From Aeromicrobium flavum (GTDB lineage Bacteria > Actinomycetota > Actinomycetes > Propionibacteriales > Nocardioidaceae): a DNA stretch of 64,000 bases. The notes under the pieces were generated by a model. That model made no database searches, was not told the origin of the DNA, and saw only the letters and a list, made by a program, of their open reading frames with translations. Each line of letters begins with the position of its first letter. The stretch's first letter is position 1. The translations under genes were made by a program, and so were the position numbers. This document shows positions 37,009 to 47,234 of this stretch, in pieces. The stretch lies in the NCBI RefSeq assembly GCF_007992115.1, contig NZ_BJZQ01000012.1, forward strand, positions 40,150 to 104,149, written 5' to 3'.

Positions 37009-39240
37009 ATGTCCGACATCACCACCGTCGAAGCCGTCCTCGACAACGGCCGCTTCGGCACCCGCACCGTCCGCTTCGAGACGGGTCTGCTGGCCCAGCA
37101 GGCCGCCGGCTCCGTCGCCGCCTACCTCGACGACGACACGATGCTGCTCTCGGCCACCACGGCCGGCAAGCACCCCAAGGACCACTTCGACTTCTTCCCG
37201 CTGACGGTCGACGTCGAGGAGCGCATGTACGCCGCGGGTCGCATCCCCGGCTCGTTCTTCCGTCGTGAGGGCCGCCCCAGCGAGGACGCGATCCTCACCT
37301 GCCGCCTGATCGACCGCCCGCTGCGCCCGACCTTCAAGAAGGGCCTGCGCAACGAGGTCCAGGTCGTCATCACGGTCCTGGCGCTCAACCCCGACACCCC
37401 GTACGACGTCCTGGCGATCAACGCCGCCTCGGCGTCCACGCAGATCTCCGGCCTGCCGTTCACCGGTCCGATCGGCGCCACCCGCGTTGCCCTGATCGAC
37501 GGTCAGTGGGTCGCCTTCCCGACGCACAGCCAGCTCGAGGAGGCCGTGTTCGACATGGTCGTCGCGGGCCGGGTCGCGGGCGACGACGTCGCGATCATGA
37601 TGGTCGAGGCCGAGTCCACCGAGAACACCTGGGAGCTCGTCCAGAGCGGCGTCCAGGCGCCCACCGAGGAGATCGTGGCCGGCGGCCTCGACGCCGCCAA
37701 GGGCTTCATCCGCCAGCTGTGCGAGGCCCAGGCCGAGCTCGCGGCCACCGCCGCCAAGCCCGTCCAGGACTTCCCGGTCTTCCTCGACTACGAGGACGAC
37801 GCCTACGAGGCCGTCCGCGAGATCGCCTCGGCCGACCTGGCCGGCGCGCTCACGATCGTCCGCAAGGCCGACCGTGAGGAGCGCGAGTCCGAGATCAAGG
37901 CGAACGTCATCGAGCAGCTCGGCGATCGCTTCGAGGGCCGTGAGAAGGAGCTCGGCGCCGCGCTGCGCTCGCTCACCAAGGAGCTTGTCCGCGAGCGCGT
38001 CCTGCGCGACAACGTGCGCATCGACGGTCGTGGCCTGGCCGACATCCGCGCCCTGTCCGCCGAGGTCGGCGTCATCCCGCGCGTCCACGGCTCGGCGCTG
38101 TTCCAGCGTGGCGAGACCCAGATCCTGGGCGTCACGACGCTGAACATGCTCGATCTGGAGCAGAAGCTCGACACGCTCTCGCCCGAGACGACGCGTCGCT
38201 ACATGCACAACTACAACTTCCCGCCGTACTCCACCGGCGAGACCGGTCGCGTGGGCTCGCCCAAGCGTCGCGAGATCGGCCACGGCGCCCTGGCCGGCCG
38301 GGCTCTGCTGCCCGTCCTCCCGTCGCGCGCGGAGTTCCCGTACGCGATCCGCCAGGTCTCCGAGGCGCTGAGCTCCAACGGCTCGACGTCCATGGGCTCG
38401 GTCTGCGCGTCCACCCTGGGCCTGCTGAACGCCGGTGTGCCGCTGCGCGCCCCGGTCGCCGGCATCGCGATGGGCCTCATCTCCGGTGTGGTCGACGGCG
38501 AGCAGAAGTTCGTCACGCTGACCGACATCCTCGGAGCCGAGGACGCCTACGGCGACATGGACTTCAAGGTCGCCGGCACGCGGGAGTTCGTCACCGCCCT
38601 GCAGCTCGACACCAAGCTCGACGGCATCCCCGCCGACGTGCTCGCCGGTGCCCTGCAGCAGGCGCACGACGCCCGCCAGACGATCCTCGACGTCATGGCC
38701 GAGGCCATCGACGAGCCCGACGAGATGAGCCCCTTCGCTCCGCGGATCATCACGGTGAAGATCCCGGTCGACAAGATCGGCGAGCTCATCGGCCCCAAGG
38801 GCAAGATGATCAACCAGATCCAGGACGACACCGGCGCGAAGATCTCGATCGACGACGACGGCACGGTCTTCATCGGCGCCGAGCACGGCGACTCGGCCGA
38901 GGCCGCGCGCGCCGCGGTCAACGCGATCGCCAACCCGACGATGCCCGAGGTCGGCGAGCGCTACCTCGGCACCGTCGTCAAGACCGTCGACTTCGGCGCG
39001 TTCATCTCGCTGCTGCCGGGCAAGGACGGCCTGCTGCACATCAGCAAGCTGCGCGAGCTCAACGGCGGCCAGCGCGTGAACAACGTCGACGACGTGGTCA
39101 AGGTCGGCGACAAGATCCAGGTCGAGATCGCCGAGGTCGGCGACCGCGGCAAGCTCTCGCTGATCCCGGTGGTCGAGACGACCGAGGATGCGGCCGTCGA
39201 GACGGCCGAGGAGTCCTCGCAGGAGTCGGCCGACGCCTGA
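37009..39240 (+). CDS. pnp: Polyribonucleotide nucleotidyltransferase (PNPase)
   Basis: 743 residues. It is a phosphorolytic 3'-5' exonuclease of mRNA decay. Two RNase PH domains (about 15-145 and 325-530) flank a helical linker; the second holds the catalytic core (F-P-P-Y-S-T-G-E, then [10 protein letters not shown]). A KH domain ([12 protein letters not shown], about 590) and an S1 domain ([14 protein letters not shown], about 655) end the protein, followed by an acidic tail. Confidence 0.98.
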   Translation: MSDITTVEAVLDNGRFGTRTVRFETGLLAQQAAGSVAAYLDDDTMLLSATTAGKHPKDHFDFFPLTVDVEERMYAAGRIPGSFFRREGRPSEDAILTCRLIDRPLRPTFKKGLRNEVQVVITVLALNPDTPYDVLAINAASASTQISGLPFTGPIGATRVALIDGQWVAFPTHSQLEEAVFDMVVAGRVAGDDVAIMMVEAESTENTWELVQSGVQAPTEEIVAGGLDAAKGFIRQLCEAQAELAATAAKPVQDFPVFLDYEDDAYEAVREIASADLAGALTIVRKADREERESEIKANVIEQLGDRFEGREKELGAALRSLTKELVRERVLRDNVRIDGRGLADIRALSAEVGVIPRVHGSALFQRGETQILGVTTLNMLDLEQKLDTLSPETTRRYMHNYNFPPYSTGETGRVGSPKRREIGHGALAGRALLPVLPSRAEFPYAIRQVSEALSSNGSTSMGSVCASTLGLLNAGVPLRAPVAGIAMGLISGVVDGEQKFVTLTDILGAEDAYGDMDFKVAGTREFVTALQLDTKLDGIPADVLAGALQQAHDARQTILDVMAEAIDEPDEMSPFAPRIITVKIPVDKIGELIGPKGKMINQIQDDTGAKISIDDDGTVFIGAEHGDSAEAARAAVNAIANPTMPEVGERYLGTVVKTVDFGAFISLLPGKDGLLHISKLRELNGGQRVNNVDDVVKVGDKIQVEIAEVGDRGKLSLIPVVETTEDAAVETAEESSQESADA

Positions 39241-39254
39241 TCGATCGCTCGTCA

Positions 39255-39288
39255 CGAAGCCTCGCACCCCTTCGGGTGCGGGGCTTCG
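39255..39288 (+). terminator. Terminator hairpin of pnp
   Basis: 15-bp stem (39255-39269 with 39274-39288, one G-U pair) with a four-base loop, followed by tcgttcc. Confidence 0.8.
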
Positions 39289-39307
39289 TCGTTCCTGGGC
39301 ACGCATG

Positions 39308-39321
39308 TGGGAGCGCTCCCA
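39308..39321. promoter_or_regulatory. CebR operator O1
   Basis: TGGGAGCGCTCCCA, a perfect match to the 14-bp palindrome bound by CebR in Streptomyces. It lies just upstream of the candidate -35 of cebE. Confidence 0.88.
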
Positions 39322-39329
39322 ATTTTGTC

Positions 39330-39359
39330 TTGACGTCGTGCTGTGACGTGAGCCACACT
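39330..39359 (+). promoter_or_regulatory. cebE promoter
   Basis: TTGACG (39330-39335) and CACACT (39354-39359) with an 18-base spacer. The predicted start site (about 39366) falls inside operator O2. Confidence 0.55.
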
Positions 39360-39360
39360 C

Positions 39361-39376
39361 ATGGGAGCGCTCCCAT
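39361..39376. promoter_or_regulatory. CebR operator O2
   Basis: ATGGGAGCGCTCCCAT, the same CebR palindrome extended to 16 bp. It is centred 54 bp from O1, close to five helical turns, so both sites face the same side. Bound repressor would cover the transcription start. Confidence 0.88.
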
Positions 39377-39406
39377 GTCGGGTGGGGGACCGACGGAAGG
39401 CATGAC

Positions 39407-40693
39407 GTGAATCGCACACGACAGTTCGCCGCCACACTCACCGCAGCCATCGCCCTGGGCGGACTGGCAGCCTGCGGCGACGGTGGATCGAGCGACGACG
39501 GGGAAGACATCACCCTGCGGGTGAACCTGTTCGGCAAGTTCGGGTACACCGAGGCCTACAAGAAGTTCGAGGCGGACCATCCGGGCGTCAAGATCGTCGA
39601 GACGGCCGAGGGCGACCTGGGCAAGTACAACACCAAGCTGACCCAGCAGATCGCCGCCGGCGGCGACGCGGGCGACGTCGTGGCGATCGAGGAGGGCCAG
39701 ACGGTCGCCTTCCTGGCCGCCGCCGACAAGTTCGTCAACCTCCAGGAGAAGGGGGGCGACGACGTCAAGGACCGCTGGCTCCCGTGGGTGTGGGACAAGG
39801 CCACGACCGCCGACGGCAAGACCACGATCGGCTACGGGACCGACGTCGGCGGCCTGGCGATGTGCTACCGCCGCGACCTGTTCGAGAAGGCCGGCCTGCC
39901 CACCGACCGCGACGAGGTCGGCACGCTCTGGCCCACGTGGGACGAGTTCATCGCGACGGGCAAGAAGTTCCAGTCGGGCATCGGCGGCGACAAGGTCGCG
40001 TTCGTCGACTCCTCGACGAACACGTACAACTCGATCCTGATGCAGCAGGGCGACCACACGTACTTCGACAAGGACGACGAGCTGGTCTTCGACAGCAACC
40101 CGGCGGTCAAGTCCGCGTGGGACTACGCCGTCGAGATGACCGAGGCCGACCTGTCCGCCCAGCTGAAGGCCTTCAGCGACGAGTGGAACGCCGGGTTCAA
40201 GAACGGTTCGTTCGCCACCATCGCGTGCCCGGCGTGGATGACCGGGTACATCAAGGACCAGTCCGGTGAGGGCAACGCGGGCAAGTGGGACATCGCCACG
40301 GTGCCCGGTGGTGGCGGCAACTGGGGCGGCTCCTGGCTCGCCGTGCCGAAGTCCGGCAAGCATCAGGAGATGGCGATCGAGCTGATCGACTACCTCAGCG
40401 GCGAGGAGGGCCAGATGCTGGCCTTCGAGGCCGAGGGTCGCCTGCCCTCCCTGCCGGCGCTGCACGACAAGCCCGAGCTGAAGGAGGCGACGAACGCCTA
40501 CTTCAACGACGCTCCGGTCGGCCAGCTGTTCGTGGCCGGTGCGGCCCAGCTCGAGCCGGTCTACCTCGGCACCAAGAACGTCCCCGTCCGCGACGCGGTC
40601 GAGAACGCCCTGCGCAGTGTGGAGAACGGTGAGGTTCCGCCCGCGAAGGGCTGGAGCGACGCGAAGGCGGCGGCCACCAAGGCCGCCCGCTGA
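39407..40693 (+). CDS. cebE: Cello-oligosaccharide ABC transporter, substrate-binding lipoprotein (CebE-like)
   Basis: 428 residues from GTG 39407 behind ggaagg. The lipoprotein signal (lipobox L-A-A-C, Cys at about 23) anchors it outside the membrane. The mature domain is a family 1 solute-binding protein (K-F-E-A-D-H-P-G-V-K-I-V, then W-P-T-W-D-E-F, then G-G-S-W-L-A-V). The sugar specificity is inferred from the two CebR operators, the GH1 glucosidase and the CebR-like repressor of the same locus. The symbol follows that context. Confidence 0.85.
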   Translation: MNRTRQFAATLTAAIALGGLAACGDGGSSDDGEDITLRVNLFGKFGYTEAYKKFEADHPGVKIVETAEGDLGKYNTKLTQQIAAGGDAGDVVAIEEGQTVAFLAAADKFVNLQEKGGDDVKDRWLPWVWDKATTADGKTTIGYGTDVGGLAMCYRRDLFEKAGLPTDRDEVGTLWPTWDEFIATGKKFQSGIGGDKVAFVDSSTNTYNSILMQQGDHTYFDKDDELVFDSNPAVKSAWDYAVEMTEADLSAQLKAFSDEWNAGFKNGSFATIACPAWMTGYIKDQSGEGNAGKWDIATVPGGGGNWGGSWLAVPKSGKHQEMAIELIDYLSGEEGQMLAFEAEGRLPSLPALHDKPELKEATNAYFNDAPVGQLFVAGAAQLEPVYLGTKNVPVRDAVENALRSVENGEVPPAKGWSDAKAAATKAAR

Positions 40694-40705
40694 CGCACCC
40701 CTGAC

Positions 40706-40750
40706 GCGGCCGGTGTCCGCGCGTTCCTCCAAGGCGCGGACACCGGCTGC
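40706..40750 (+). promoter_or_regulatory. Intercistronic hairpin between cebE and cebF
   Basis: 17-bp stem (40706-40722 with 40734-40750, one G-U pair) and an 11-base loop. Such stems after the binding-protein gene usually protect its mRNA or partly terminate, giving more binding protein than permease. Confidence 0.65.
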
Positions 40751-40785
40751 CCACGCCCGGACCCCCACTCGGAGAGGATCTCGTC

Positions 40786-41688
40786 ATGGCACGCACGCGA
40801 CTGGCACGCCAACAGGGCGCCGGACTGGCGTTCGTCTCGCCCTACTTCCTCGTCTTCGCGGTCTTCGGGCTGTTCCCGCTCGTCTACACCGCCTGGGTGT
40901 CGATGCACGAGTGGACGCTGCTGGCCGGCAAGGTCGAGTTCGTCGGGCTGGCCAACTACCGCGAGCTGATGGCCGACAGTGCCTTCTGGCGGGCACTGGT
41001 CAACACGTTCGGCATCTTCGTGCTGGCGACCGTGCCCCAGCTGATCCTGGCCACCGTGCTGGCGCAGCTGTTGAACACGCGACTGCGGTCGCGGACCTTC
41101 TGGCGGATGGGCGTCCTGCTGCCGAACGTGGCCTCGGTCGCGGCCGTCGGCATCATCTTCGGGATGATCTTCGCCCGCGACTTCGGCATCGCCAACTGGT
41201 TGCTGGAGCAGATCGGGCTCGATCGGGTCGACTGGCGGGCCCACCGCTGGTCGTCGTGGATCGCCATCGCGGTGATGGTCGACTGGCGCTGGACCGGCTA
41301 CAACGCCCTCATCCTGCTCGCGGCGCTGCAGTCGGTGCCCAAGGAGCTGTACGAGGCCGCACGCATCGACGGGGCCTCGTCCTGGCGCCAGTTCTGGTCC
41401 ATCACGGTCCCGATGCTGCGCCCCACCCTGATCTTCGTGACGATCGTCGCGACCATCGGTGGCATCCAGCTGTTCACGGAGCCGCTGCTGTTCAACACCG
41501 GCGCCAACGCGATCTCCGGCGGCAACCGCAGCCAGTTCCAGACGGTGGCCATGTACCTGGTCCAGCAGGCCTTCACCGGCCAGCGGTTCGGGTACGCCTC
41601 GACGATCGCGTGGGTCCTGTTCCTCATCATCGCCGTCGTCGCGGCGATCAACCTGCTGCTGCTGCGGCGCATCCGATCGGCGGACTGA
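40786..41688 (+). CDS. cebF: Sugar ABC transporter permease (CebF-like)
   Basis: 300 residues with six membrane segments and the MalF-type family layout (A-F-V-S-P-Y-F-L-V-F-A). The EAA coupling loop reads Y-E-A-A-R-I-D-G-A-S-S-W-R-Q-F-W (about 188-203) and contacts the ATPase. A ggagagga binding site precedes ATG 40786. It pairs with the next gene to form the membrane channel. Confidence 0.9.
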   Translation: MARTRLARQQGAGLAFVSPYFLVFAVFGLFPLVYTAWVSMHEWTLLAGKVEFVGLANYRELMADSAFWRALVNTFGIFVLATVPQLILATVLAQLLNTRLRSRTFWRMGVLLPNVASVAAVGIIFGMIFARDFGIANWLLEQIGLDRVDWRAHRWSSWIAIAVMVDWRWTGYNALILLAALQSVPKELYEAARIDGASSWRQFWSITVPMLRPTLIFVTIVATIGGIQLFTEPLLFNTGANAISGGNRSQFQTVAMYLVQQAFTGQRFGYASTIAWVLFLIIAVVAAINLLLLRRIRSAD

Positions 41689-41689
41689 C

Positions 41690-42529
41690 ATGAGCCTTCG
41701 CACCCGCGCCGCCGGCGCCTCGCCGCTGATGTACGTCACCCTGACGTTCGTCGTGCTGCTGTCGGCCGCTCCGCTGTACTTCATGCTCGTCATGGCCTCG
41801 CGCGCCAACAGCGACATCCTCGGCATCCCGCCGCCGCTGCTGCCCGGCGACCAGCTGGTGTCGAACGTCGACCGCGTCTTCGCCAACGCGGACGTCCAGT
41901 TCGCCGAGGCCCTGCTCAACACGCTGATCGTCGCCTCGGTCGCGACGCTGGCCGTCGTGGTCACGTCCGCCCTGGCCGGGTTCGCCTTCGCGAAGCTCAA
42001 GTTCCGTGGCCGCAACGTGCTGCTGGTCGTCGTGGTCGCCACGATGATGGTGCCCGTCCAGCTGGGCCTCATCCCGCTCTACATGCTCATGACGAAGCTC
42101 GGCCTCGCCGGCGGACTGGCGTCGGTGACGCTGCCGTTCCTGGTCAGCGGCTTCGGCGTGTTCTTCATGCGCCAGTACGCCGCCCAGGCGATCCCCGACG
42201 AGCTCATCGAGGCCGCCCGGGTCGACGGCGCCTCCACGCTGCGGATCTTCTGGTCGATCGTCTTCCCGGCGTTGCGCCCGGCGGCCGCGGTGCTCGGCCT
42301 GCTGACGTTCATGGAGCGCTGGAACGACTTCCTGTGGCCCTACATCGCGCTCGACTTCGACCATCCCACCGTGCAGGTCGCGCTCTCGCGCCTGTCGGGC
42401 GGCTACTACACCGACCAGGCGCTGGTCATGGCCGGGACCCTCATGGGCACCCTGCCGCTCGTCCTGGTGTTCATCCTCTTCGGCCGCCAGATCGTCGGCG
42501 GCATCATGGAAGGCGGCCTCAAGTCATGA
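41690..42529 (+). CDS. cebG: Sugar ABC transporter permease (CebG-like)
   Basis: 279 residues, MalG-type permease with six membrane segments. The EAA loop is [17 protein letters not shown] (about 168-184). It starts one base after the cebF stop and overlaps the glucosidase gene by ATGA. The C-terminus [12 protein letters not shown] is characteristic of this subfamily. Confidence 0.9.
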   Translation: MSLRTRAAGASPLMYVTLTFVVLLSAAPLYFMLVMASRANSDILGIPPPLLPGDQLVSNVDRVFANADVQFAEALLNTLIVASVATLAVVVTSALAGFAFAKLKFRGRNVLLVVVVATMMVPVQLGLIPLYMLMTKLGLAGGLASVTLPFLVSGFGVFFMRQYAAQAIPDELIEAARVDGASTLRIFWSIVFPALRPAAAVLGLLTFMERWNDFLWPYIALDFDHPTVQVALSRLSGGYYTDQALVMAGTLMGTLPLVLVFILFGRQIVGGIMEGGLKS

Positions 42530-43884
42530 ACGGTCTGAGCGAGCGGTTCGACCCCGGATTCGTGTGGGGTGCGGCGACGTCGGCCTACCAGATCGAGGGG
42601 GCCACGTCCGAGGACGGCCGCGGCGCCTCGATCTGGGACACCTTCTGCGCCCAGCCCGGTCGCACCTTCCGCGCCGACAGTGGCGAGGTGGCCGTCGACC
42701 ACTACCACCGCTGGCCCGAGGACGTCGCGCTCGTGCGCGACCTCGGGCTGGGCGCCTACCGGTTTTCCGTGGCGTGGCCGCGCATCCAGCCGGACGGCCG
42801 GGGGCCGGCCGAGCCGCGGGGCCTGGCGTTCTACGACCGGCTGGTCGACGGGCTCCTCGAGGCCGGGATCGAGCCGTGGCCGACGCTGTACCACTGGGAC
42901 CTGCCCCAGGCCCTCGAGGACGCCGGGGGCTGGCCCGTGCGCGACACCGCCGAGCGGTTCGCCGACTACGCCGCGATCGTGGCCGACGCGCTCGGCGACC
43001 GGGTGGCGAACTGGACCACCCTGAACGAGCCCTGGTGCGCGTCCTTCCTCGGCTACGGCGCGGGCATCCACGCGCCCGGCCGCACCGAGCCCGCAGCGGC
43101 ACTGGCGGCGTCCCACCACCTCCACCTGGCCCACGGCCTCGCGGTGCCGCGGCTGCGTGAGCGCGTGCCCGGGGCGAAGGTGGGGATCACCCTCAACCTG
43201 TACGCGATCTCGCCCGCCGACGACACCGGCCGCCACGACGACGCCGTGCGCCGGATCGACGGGCTCATGAACCGGTGGTTCCTCGACCCCGTGCTGCTCG
43301 GCCGCTACCCGCAGGACGTCCTCGACGACGTGGCCGGGGTCGGGGGCACGGACGTGATCCGGGCCGGCGACCTCGCGACGATCGCCGCGCCGCTCGACTT
43401 CCTGGGCGTCAACTACTACTCGCGGCACGTCGTGGCGGCCGGTCCGTGGCCGGGTGCCTCGGAGGTCGACTTCGTCGAGCGGGACTGGCCGAAGACCGCG
43501 TCCGGGTGGGACATCGACCCGGTGGGGCTGGGCGAGGTGCTGGCGCAGGTGCACCGGGACTACCCGCCCCTCCCGATCTACATCACCGAGAACGGCGCGG
43601 CGTTCGACGACGTCGTCGGCCCGGACGGCACGGTCGAGGACCATGACCGGATCGCGTTCGTCGCGGGACACCTCGCGGCGCTCGCGGACGCGATCGACGC
43701 GGGGGTGGACGTGCGCGGATACTTCGCGTGGTCGCTGCTGGACAACTTCGAGTGGGCCGAGGGGTACGCGAAGCGGTTCGGGATCGTCCACGTCGACTTC
43801 GACACGCTGGTCCGCACGCCCAAGGCCAGCGCCCGCTGGTTCGCCGAGCTCGCCCGGGCGAGCAGCACGAAGGAGAGGTCATGA
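42526..43884 (+). CDS. bglC: GH1 family beta-glucosidase
   Basis: 452 residues, no signal peptide, so cytoplasmic. The GH1 fold starts [14 protein letters not shown]. The acid/base Glu is in T-L-N-E-P-W (about 166) and the nucleophile Glu in Y-I-T-E-N-G-A (about 353). E-W-A-E-G-Y follows near 406 for the aglycone site. It splits imported cellobiose and cello-oligosaccharides to glucose. The start overlaps cebG and the stop overlaps cebR, so uptake and hydrolysis are coupled. Confidence 0.93.
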   Translation: MNGLSERFDPGFVWGAATSAYQIEGATSEDGRGASIWDTFCAQPGRTFRADSGEVAVDHYHRWPEDVALVRDLGLGAYRFSVAWPRIQPDGRGPAEPRGLAFYDRLVDGLLEAGIEPWPTLYHWDLPQALEDAGGWPVRDTAERFADYAAIVADALGDRVANWTTLNEPWCASFLGYGAGIHAPGRTEPAAALAASHHLHLAHGLAVPRLRERVPGAKVGITLNLYAISPADDTGRHDDAVRRIDGLMNRWFLDPVLLGRYPQDVLDDVAGVGGTDVIRAGDLATIAAPLDFLGVNYYSRHVVAAGPWPGASEVDFVERDWPKTASGWDIDPVGLGEVLAQVHRDYPPLPIYITENGAAFDDVVGPDGTVEDHDRIAFVAGHLAALADAIDAGVDVRGYFAWSLLDNFEWAEGYAKRFGIVHVDFDTLVRTPKASARWFAELARASSTKERS

Positions 43885-44885
43885 CGGACGGTCGCCAACC
43901 CACGCTGGAGGAGGTGGCCCGCCTCGCCGGGGTGGGCCGCGGCACCGCGTCGCGGGTCGTCAACGGCTCGGAGCACGTCTCGCCGCACACGCGAGAGGCG
44001 GTGGAGCACGCTGTCCGCGAGCTCGGCTACGTGCCGAACCAAGCGGCGCGCTCGCTCAAGACCCGCCGCACCGACACGGTCTCGCTGGTCATCGCCGAGG
44101 ACGAGGAGCGCGTGTTCGCCGAGCCGTTCTTCGCCGGCCTGGTGCGCGGCATCTCGCGCGCCGTCGACGCGACGTCACGGCGGCTGGTGCTGTCGATGGT
44201 GCCGGACGAGTCGCACCTGGAGCGCCTCGGCCAGTTCCTCACGCCCCAGCACGTCGACGGGGTCATGGTCGTGTCGCTGCACGACGCGTTGAGCCTCCCG
44301 CAAGGCGCGGGGCTGCCGATCGTCTACGTCGGCCGCCCCCGCGACCCGCTGGCCTGCTTCGTCGACGTCGACAACCGCGGGGGAGCGCGCCGCGCGGTCG
44401 ACCACATCGTCGAGCGCGGCCGGCGCACGATCGCCTGCATCACCGGCCCCCAGGACATGGCCTCGGGCCGGGACCGTCTCGACGGCTACCGCGACGCGCT
44501 CGAGGCGGCGGGGCTGCCCTACGACGAGGACCTGGTCGAGCCGGGCGACTTCAGCGACGCCAGCGGCGTCAGCGGCGCGGCCGCGCTGCTCGAGCGGCGC
44601 CCCGACCTCGACGCCGTCTTCGCGGCGAACGACGTGATGGCCCTCGGCGCCCTGCGCGAGCTGTCGCGCCAGGGCCTCGACGTGCCCGGCGACGTCGCAC
44701 TGGTCGGTTTCGACGGCTCGGCCGCCGCGGCCGCCTCGACCCCCGCCCTCACCACGGTGCGCCAGCCGCTCGGCGACCTCGGTGCCACCGCGGTCGACCT
44801 GCTGGCCCGGCGGATCGAGCACCCCGACGACGAGCGGACGTCGGTCATCCTGCCCGCAGAGCTGCAACTGGGAGAGTCGTCATGA
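43881..44885 (+). CDS. cebR: LacI-family repressor, CebR-like
   Basis: 334 residues. The LacI helix-turn-helix at the N-terminus ([21 protein letters not shown]) matches CebR, whose recognition helix contacts TGGGAGCGCTCCCA, and exactly those sites lie before cebE. The periplasmic-binding-protein-like core follows ([21 protein letters not shown]). Cellobiose or cellotriose should be the inducer. It is transcribed inside the operon it controls, so it is autoregulated. Confidence 0.9.
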   Translation: MTDGRQPTLEEVARLAGVGRGTASRVVNGSEHVSPHTREAVEHAVRELGYVPNQAARSLKTRRTDTVSLVIAEDEERVFAEPFFAGLVRGISRAVDATSRRLVLSMVPDESHLERLGQFLTPQHVDGVMVVSLHDALSLPQGAGLPIVYVGRPRDPLACFVDVDNRGGARRAVDHIVERGRRTIACITGPQDMASGRDRLDGYRDALEAAGLPYDEDLVEPGDFSDASGVSGAAALLERRPDLDAVFAANDVMALGALRELSRQGLDVPGDVALVGFDGSAAAAASTPALTTVRQPLGDLGATAVDLLARRIEHPDDERTSVILPAELQLGESS

Positions 44886-45955
44886 GTCGTGTGGTCTTCG
44901 AGGGTGCGACCCGGGTGTTCCCCGGGCAGGAGCGGCCGGCGGTCGACCATGTCGACCTCGAGGTCGCCGACGGCGAGTTCCTGGTCCTCGTGGGCCCGTC
45001 CGGCTGCGGCAAGTCCACCACGCTGAGAATGCTCGCCGGCCTGGAGGACGTCGACGACGGGCGCATCCTCATCGGCGACCGCGACGTCACCAGGATGCCG
45101 CCCAAGGAGCGCGACATCGCCATGGTGTTCCAGAACTACGCGCTGTATCCGCACATGACGGTCGGCGAGAACATGGGCTTCGCGCTGCGGATCGCCAAGG
45201 TCCCGAAGGCCGACATCACCACCCGCGTGGCCGAGGCGGCCGAGCTGCTGGGCCTGACCGAGTACCTCGACCGCAAGCCCAAGGCGCTCTCCGGAGGCCA
45301 ACGCCAGCGCGTGGCGATGGGGCGCGCGATCGTCCGGTCGCCCCGGGTGTTCTGCATGGACGAGCCGCTGTCGAACCTCGACGCCAAGCTGCGGGTCCAG
45401 ACCCGCACGCAGGTCGCGGCCCTGCAGCGCCGGCTCGGGACGACGACGGTCTACGTGACCCACGACCAGGTCGAGGCGATGACGATGGGCGACCGGGTCG
45501 CGGTGCTCAAGGACGGCGTCCTGCAGCAGGTCGCGGCCCCGCGCGAGCTCTACGACCACCCGGTGAACCTCTTCGTGGCCGGGTTCATGGGCTCGCCGGC
45601 GATGAACCTGTTCGAACTGCCGGTGATCGACGGTGGGGTGGAGTTCGGCACGCGGATCCTGCCGGTGCCGCGCGAGGCCCTGACGGGGGCGGGCGGCTCC
45701 ACGGTCGTGGTGGGAGTGCGCCCCGAGAACCTCGCGGTCTCGCACGAGGGCCTGCCGATCGTGGTCGACGTCGTCGAGGAGCTCGGTTCGGACGCCTACC
45801 TCTACGGACGGGCCGACGGCGTCACGCCGCCGGTCGTCGCCCGCACGGACTGGCGGAATCCGCCGGTCAAGGGGACCACCACGCACCTCGAGGTCATCGA
45901 CCCCGACGCGGTCCACCACTTCGACCCCGTCACGGGTCACCGGCTGGGTCGATAG
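44882..45955 (+). CDS. msiK: Sugar ABC transporter ATPase (MsiK/UgpC-like)
   Basis: 357 residues. Walker A is G-P-S-G-C-G-K-S-T, the Q-loop is V-F-Q-N-Y-A-L-Y-P-H, the signature is L-S-G-G-Q-R-Q-R-V, Walker B is V-F-C-M-D-E-P-L-S-N-L-D, and a C-terminal TOBE regulatory domain follows. In Streptomyces one MsiK encoded elsewhere serves many sugar transporters; here the gene is the last member of the ceb operon (ATGA overlap with cebR). Whether it also serves others cannot be told. The sequence departs a little from the usual MsiK start (M-S-R-V-V-F-E-G-A). Confidence 0.92.
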   Translation: MSRVVFEGATRVFPGQERPAVDHVDLEVADGEFLVLVGPSGCGKSTTLRMLAGLEDVDDGRILIGDRDVTRMPPKERDIAMVFQNYALYPHMTVGENMGFALRIAKVPKADITTRVAEAAELLGLTEYLDRKPKALSGGQRQRVAMGRAIVRSPRVFCMDEPLSNLDAKLRVQTRTQVAALQRRLGTTTVYVTHDQVEAMTMGDRVAVLKDGVLQQVAAPRELYDHPVNLFVAGFMGSPAMNLFELPVIDGGVEFGTRILPVPREALTGAGGSTVVVGVRPENLAVSHEGLPIVVDVVEELGSDAYLYGRADGVTPPVVARTDWRNPPVKGTTTHLEVIDPDAVHHFDPVTGHRLGR

Positions 45956-45958
45956 CAT
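45953..45958 (+). promoter_or_regulatory. -10 hexamer for dapB, overlapping the msiK stop codon
   Basis: TAGCAT. Its first three bases are the TAG stop of msiK. It lies seven bases before the dapB ATG. Confidence 0.6.
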
Positions 45959-45965
45959 CGGGCCC

Positions 45966-46712
45966 ATGACACGGGTGGCGGTACTGGGTGCGAAGGGCCG
46001 GATGGGATCGACCTCGGCCGCGGCGATCGAGGCGGCGGACGGGCTCGAGCTCGTCGCCGGGATCGACGTCGGCGACGAGCTCGAGGCGATCGCCGAGGCG
46101 CAGGCCGAGGCGGTCCTGGTGTTCACGACGCCGGACGTCGCCTTCGACCAGGCCCGCTGGTGCCTCGAGCGGGGCATCCACGTGGTGATCGGCACCTCTG
46201 GCTTCGGTGACGAGAAGGTCGCGCAGCTGCGCGAGATCGTCTCCGGCCACGAGGGCGTCGGCGCGCTGGTCGTCCCCAACTTCTCGATCGGCGCCGTCCT
46301 GATGATGCGGTTCGCCGCCGTCGCCGCGCCGTTCTTCGAGTCCGTCGAGGTCATCGAGATGCACCACCCCGACAAGGTCGACGCGCCGTCGGGCACCGCG
46401 GTCCGCACCGCCGAGCTGATCGCCGAGGCGCGCCGCGAGGCGGGGTCGGCCGCGCTGCCCGACGCCACGACCACCGACCCCGACGGGGCTCGGGGAGCCA
46501 AGGTCGAGGGGATCCCGGTCCACGCCCTGCGCGCCCGCGGGTTCATCGCCTCGCAGGAGGTCGTGCTGGGCGATCCCGGCGAGATCTTCAGCATCCGCCA
46601 CGACTCGTCGAGTCGTGAGTCGTTCATGCCGGGCGTCGTCGCCGCACTGCAGTGGATCCCGGAGCACCCCGGCGTGACCGTCGGTCTCGACGAGGTCCTC
46701 GAGCTCGACTGA
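45966..46712 (+). CDS. dapB: 4-hydroxy-tetrahydrodipicolinate reductase
   Basis: 248 residues. It reduces the DapA product with NAD(P)H in lysine and peptidoglycan diaminopimelate synthesis. The Rossmann start is V-A-V-L-G-A-K-G-R-M-G, G-T-S-G-F (about 77) lies at the cofactor site, and E-M-H-H-P-D-K-V-D-A-P-S-G-T-A (about 135-149) carries the catalytic His and Lys. dapA lies 6 kb downstream on the same strand. Confidence 0.96.
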   Translation: MTRVAVLGAKGRMGSTSAAAIEAADGLELVAGIDVGDELEAIAEAQAEAVLVFTTPDVAFDQARWCLERGIHVVIGTSGFGDEKVAQLREIVSGHEGVGALVVPNFSIGAVLMMRFAAVAAPFFESVEVIEMHHPDKVDAPSGTAVRTAELIAEARREAGSAALPDATTTDPDGARGAKVEGIPVHALRARGFIASQEVVLGDPGEIFSIRHDSSSRESFMPGVVAALQWIPEHPGVTVGLDEVLELD

Positions 46713-46717
46713 CCCGG

Positions 46718-47113
46718 TCAGTCCACGGCGGTTCCCTCGAGCTCGACCAGCTGGCCGGGGATCGCCAGGCGCGTCACGCCCAGCATCGTCGTGGTGGGTG
46801 CGACGCCGGAAGCGGCCAGCCGACCGGCGAGGACGCCGTAGTGCGGGAAGAGTGCGTCGACATCGGTCGTGTAGACGGTGAGGCGCACGAGGTTCGCGAG
46901 TGTCATGCGCGCCTCGCCGAGCACGGCTTCGAGATTGTCCAGGGCCAGCGCGAGCTGCGCCGCGACGTCCCCCTCATGCTGGGGCCGTCCGTCGGTGCTC
47001 ATCGCGGTCTGACCCGAGATGTAGAGGGTGCGGGTCTGTCCGGAGACGACCTCGCCCTGGTTGAACCCCAACTCCTGTGACCAGGTCACCGGGTTGACTG
47101 CGGTGCGTTCCAT
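46718..47113 (-). CDS. RidA/YjgF-family protein
   Basis: 131 residues from ATG 47111-47113, preferred over an ATG 12 bases upstream because a GGGAG binding site then stands six bases before it. Family segments are L-Y-I-S-G-Q-T-A, A-Q-L-A-L-A-L-D-N-L-E-A-V-L and L-V-R-L-T-V-Y-T-T-D. The strictly conserved Arg of true RidA (in the R-x-C/x-V-E motif near the end) is replaced (G-Q-L-V-E-L-E-G), so enamine deamination is doubtful. It is divergent from the WYL regulator, which probably controls it. Confidence 0.88.
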   Translation of the reverse strand: MERTAVNPVTWSQELGFNQGEVVSGQTRTLYISGQTAMSTDGRPQHEGDVAAQLALALDNLEAVLGEARMTLANLVRLTVYTTDVDALFPHYGVLAGRLAASGVAPTTTMLGVTRLAIPGQLVELEGTAVD

Positions 47114-47234
47114 CACGACTCCCATCGCTGCGGTCGGGCGCCCGGCGGACCGGTCGGCCGTTGTCTGCGACGCCCACGACCAGCGTCCCGAAGAATCACG
47201 TCACCCTGTGTCATGTTTCGGTGATCATGGATCC

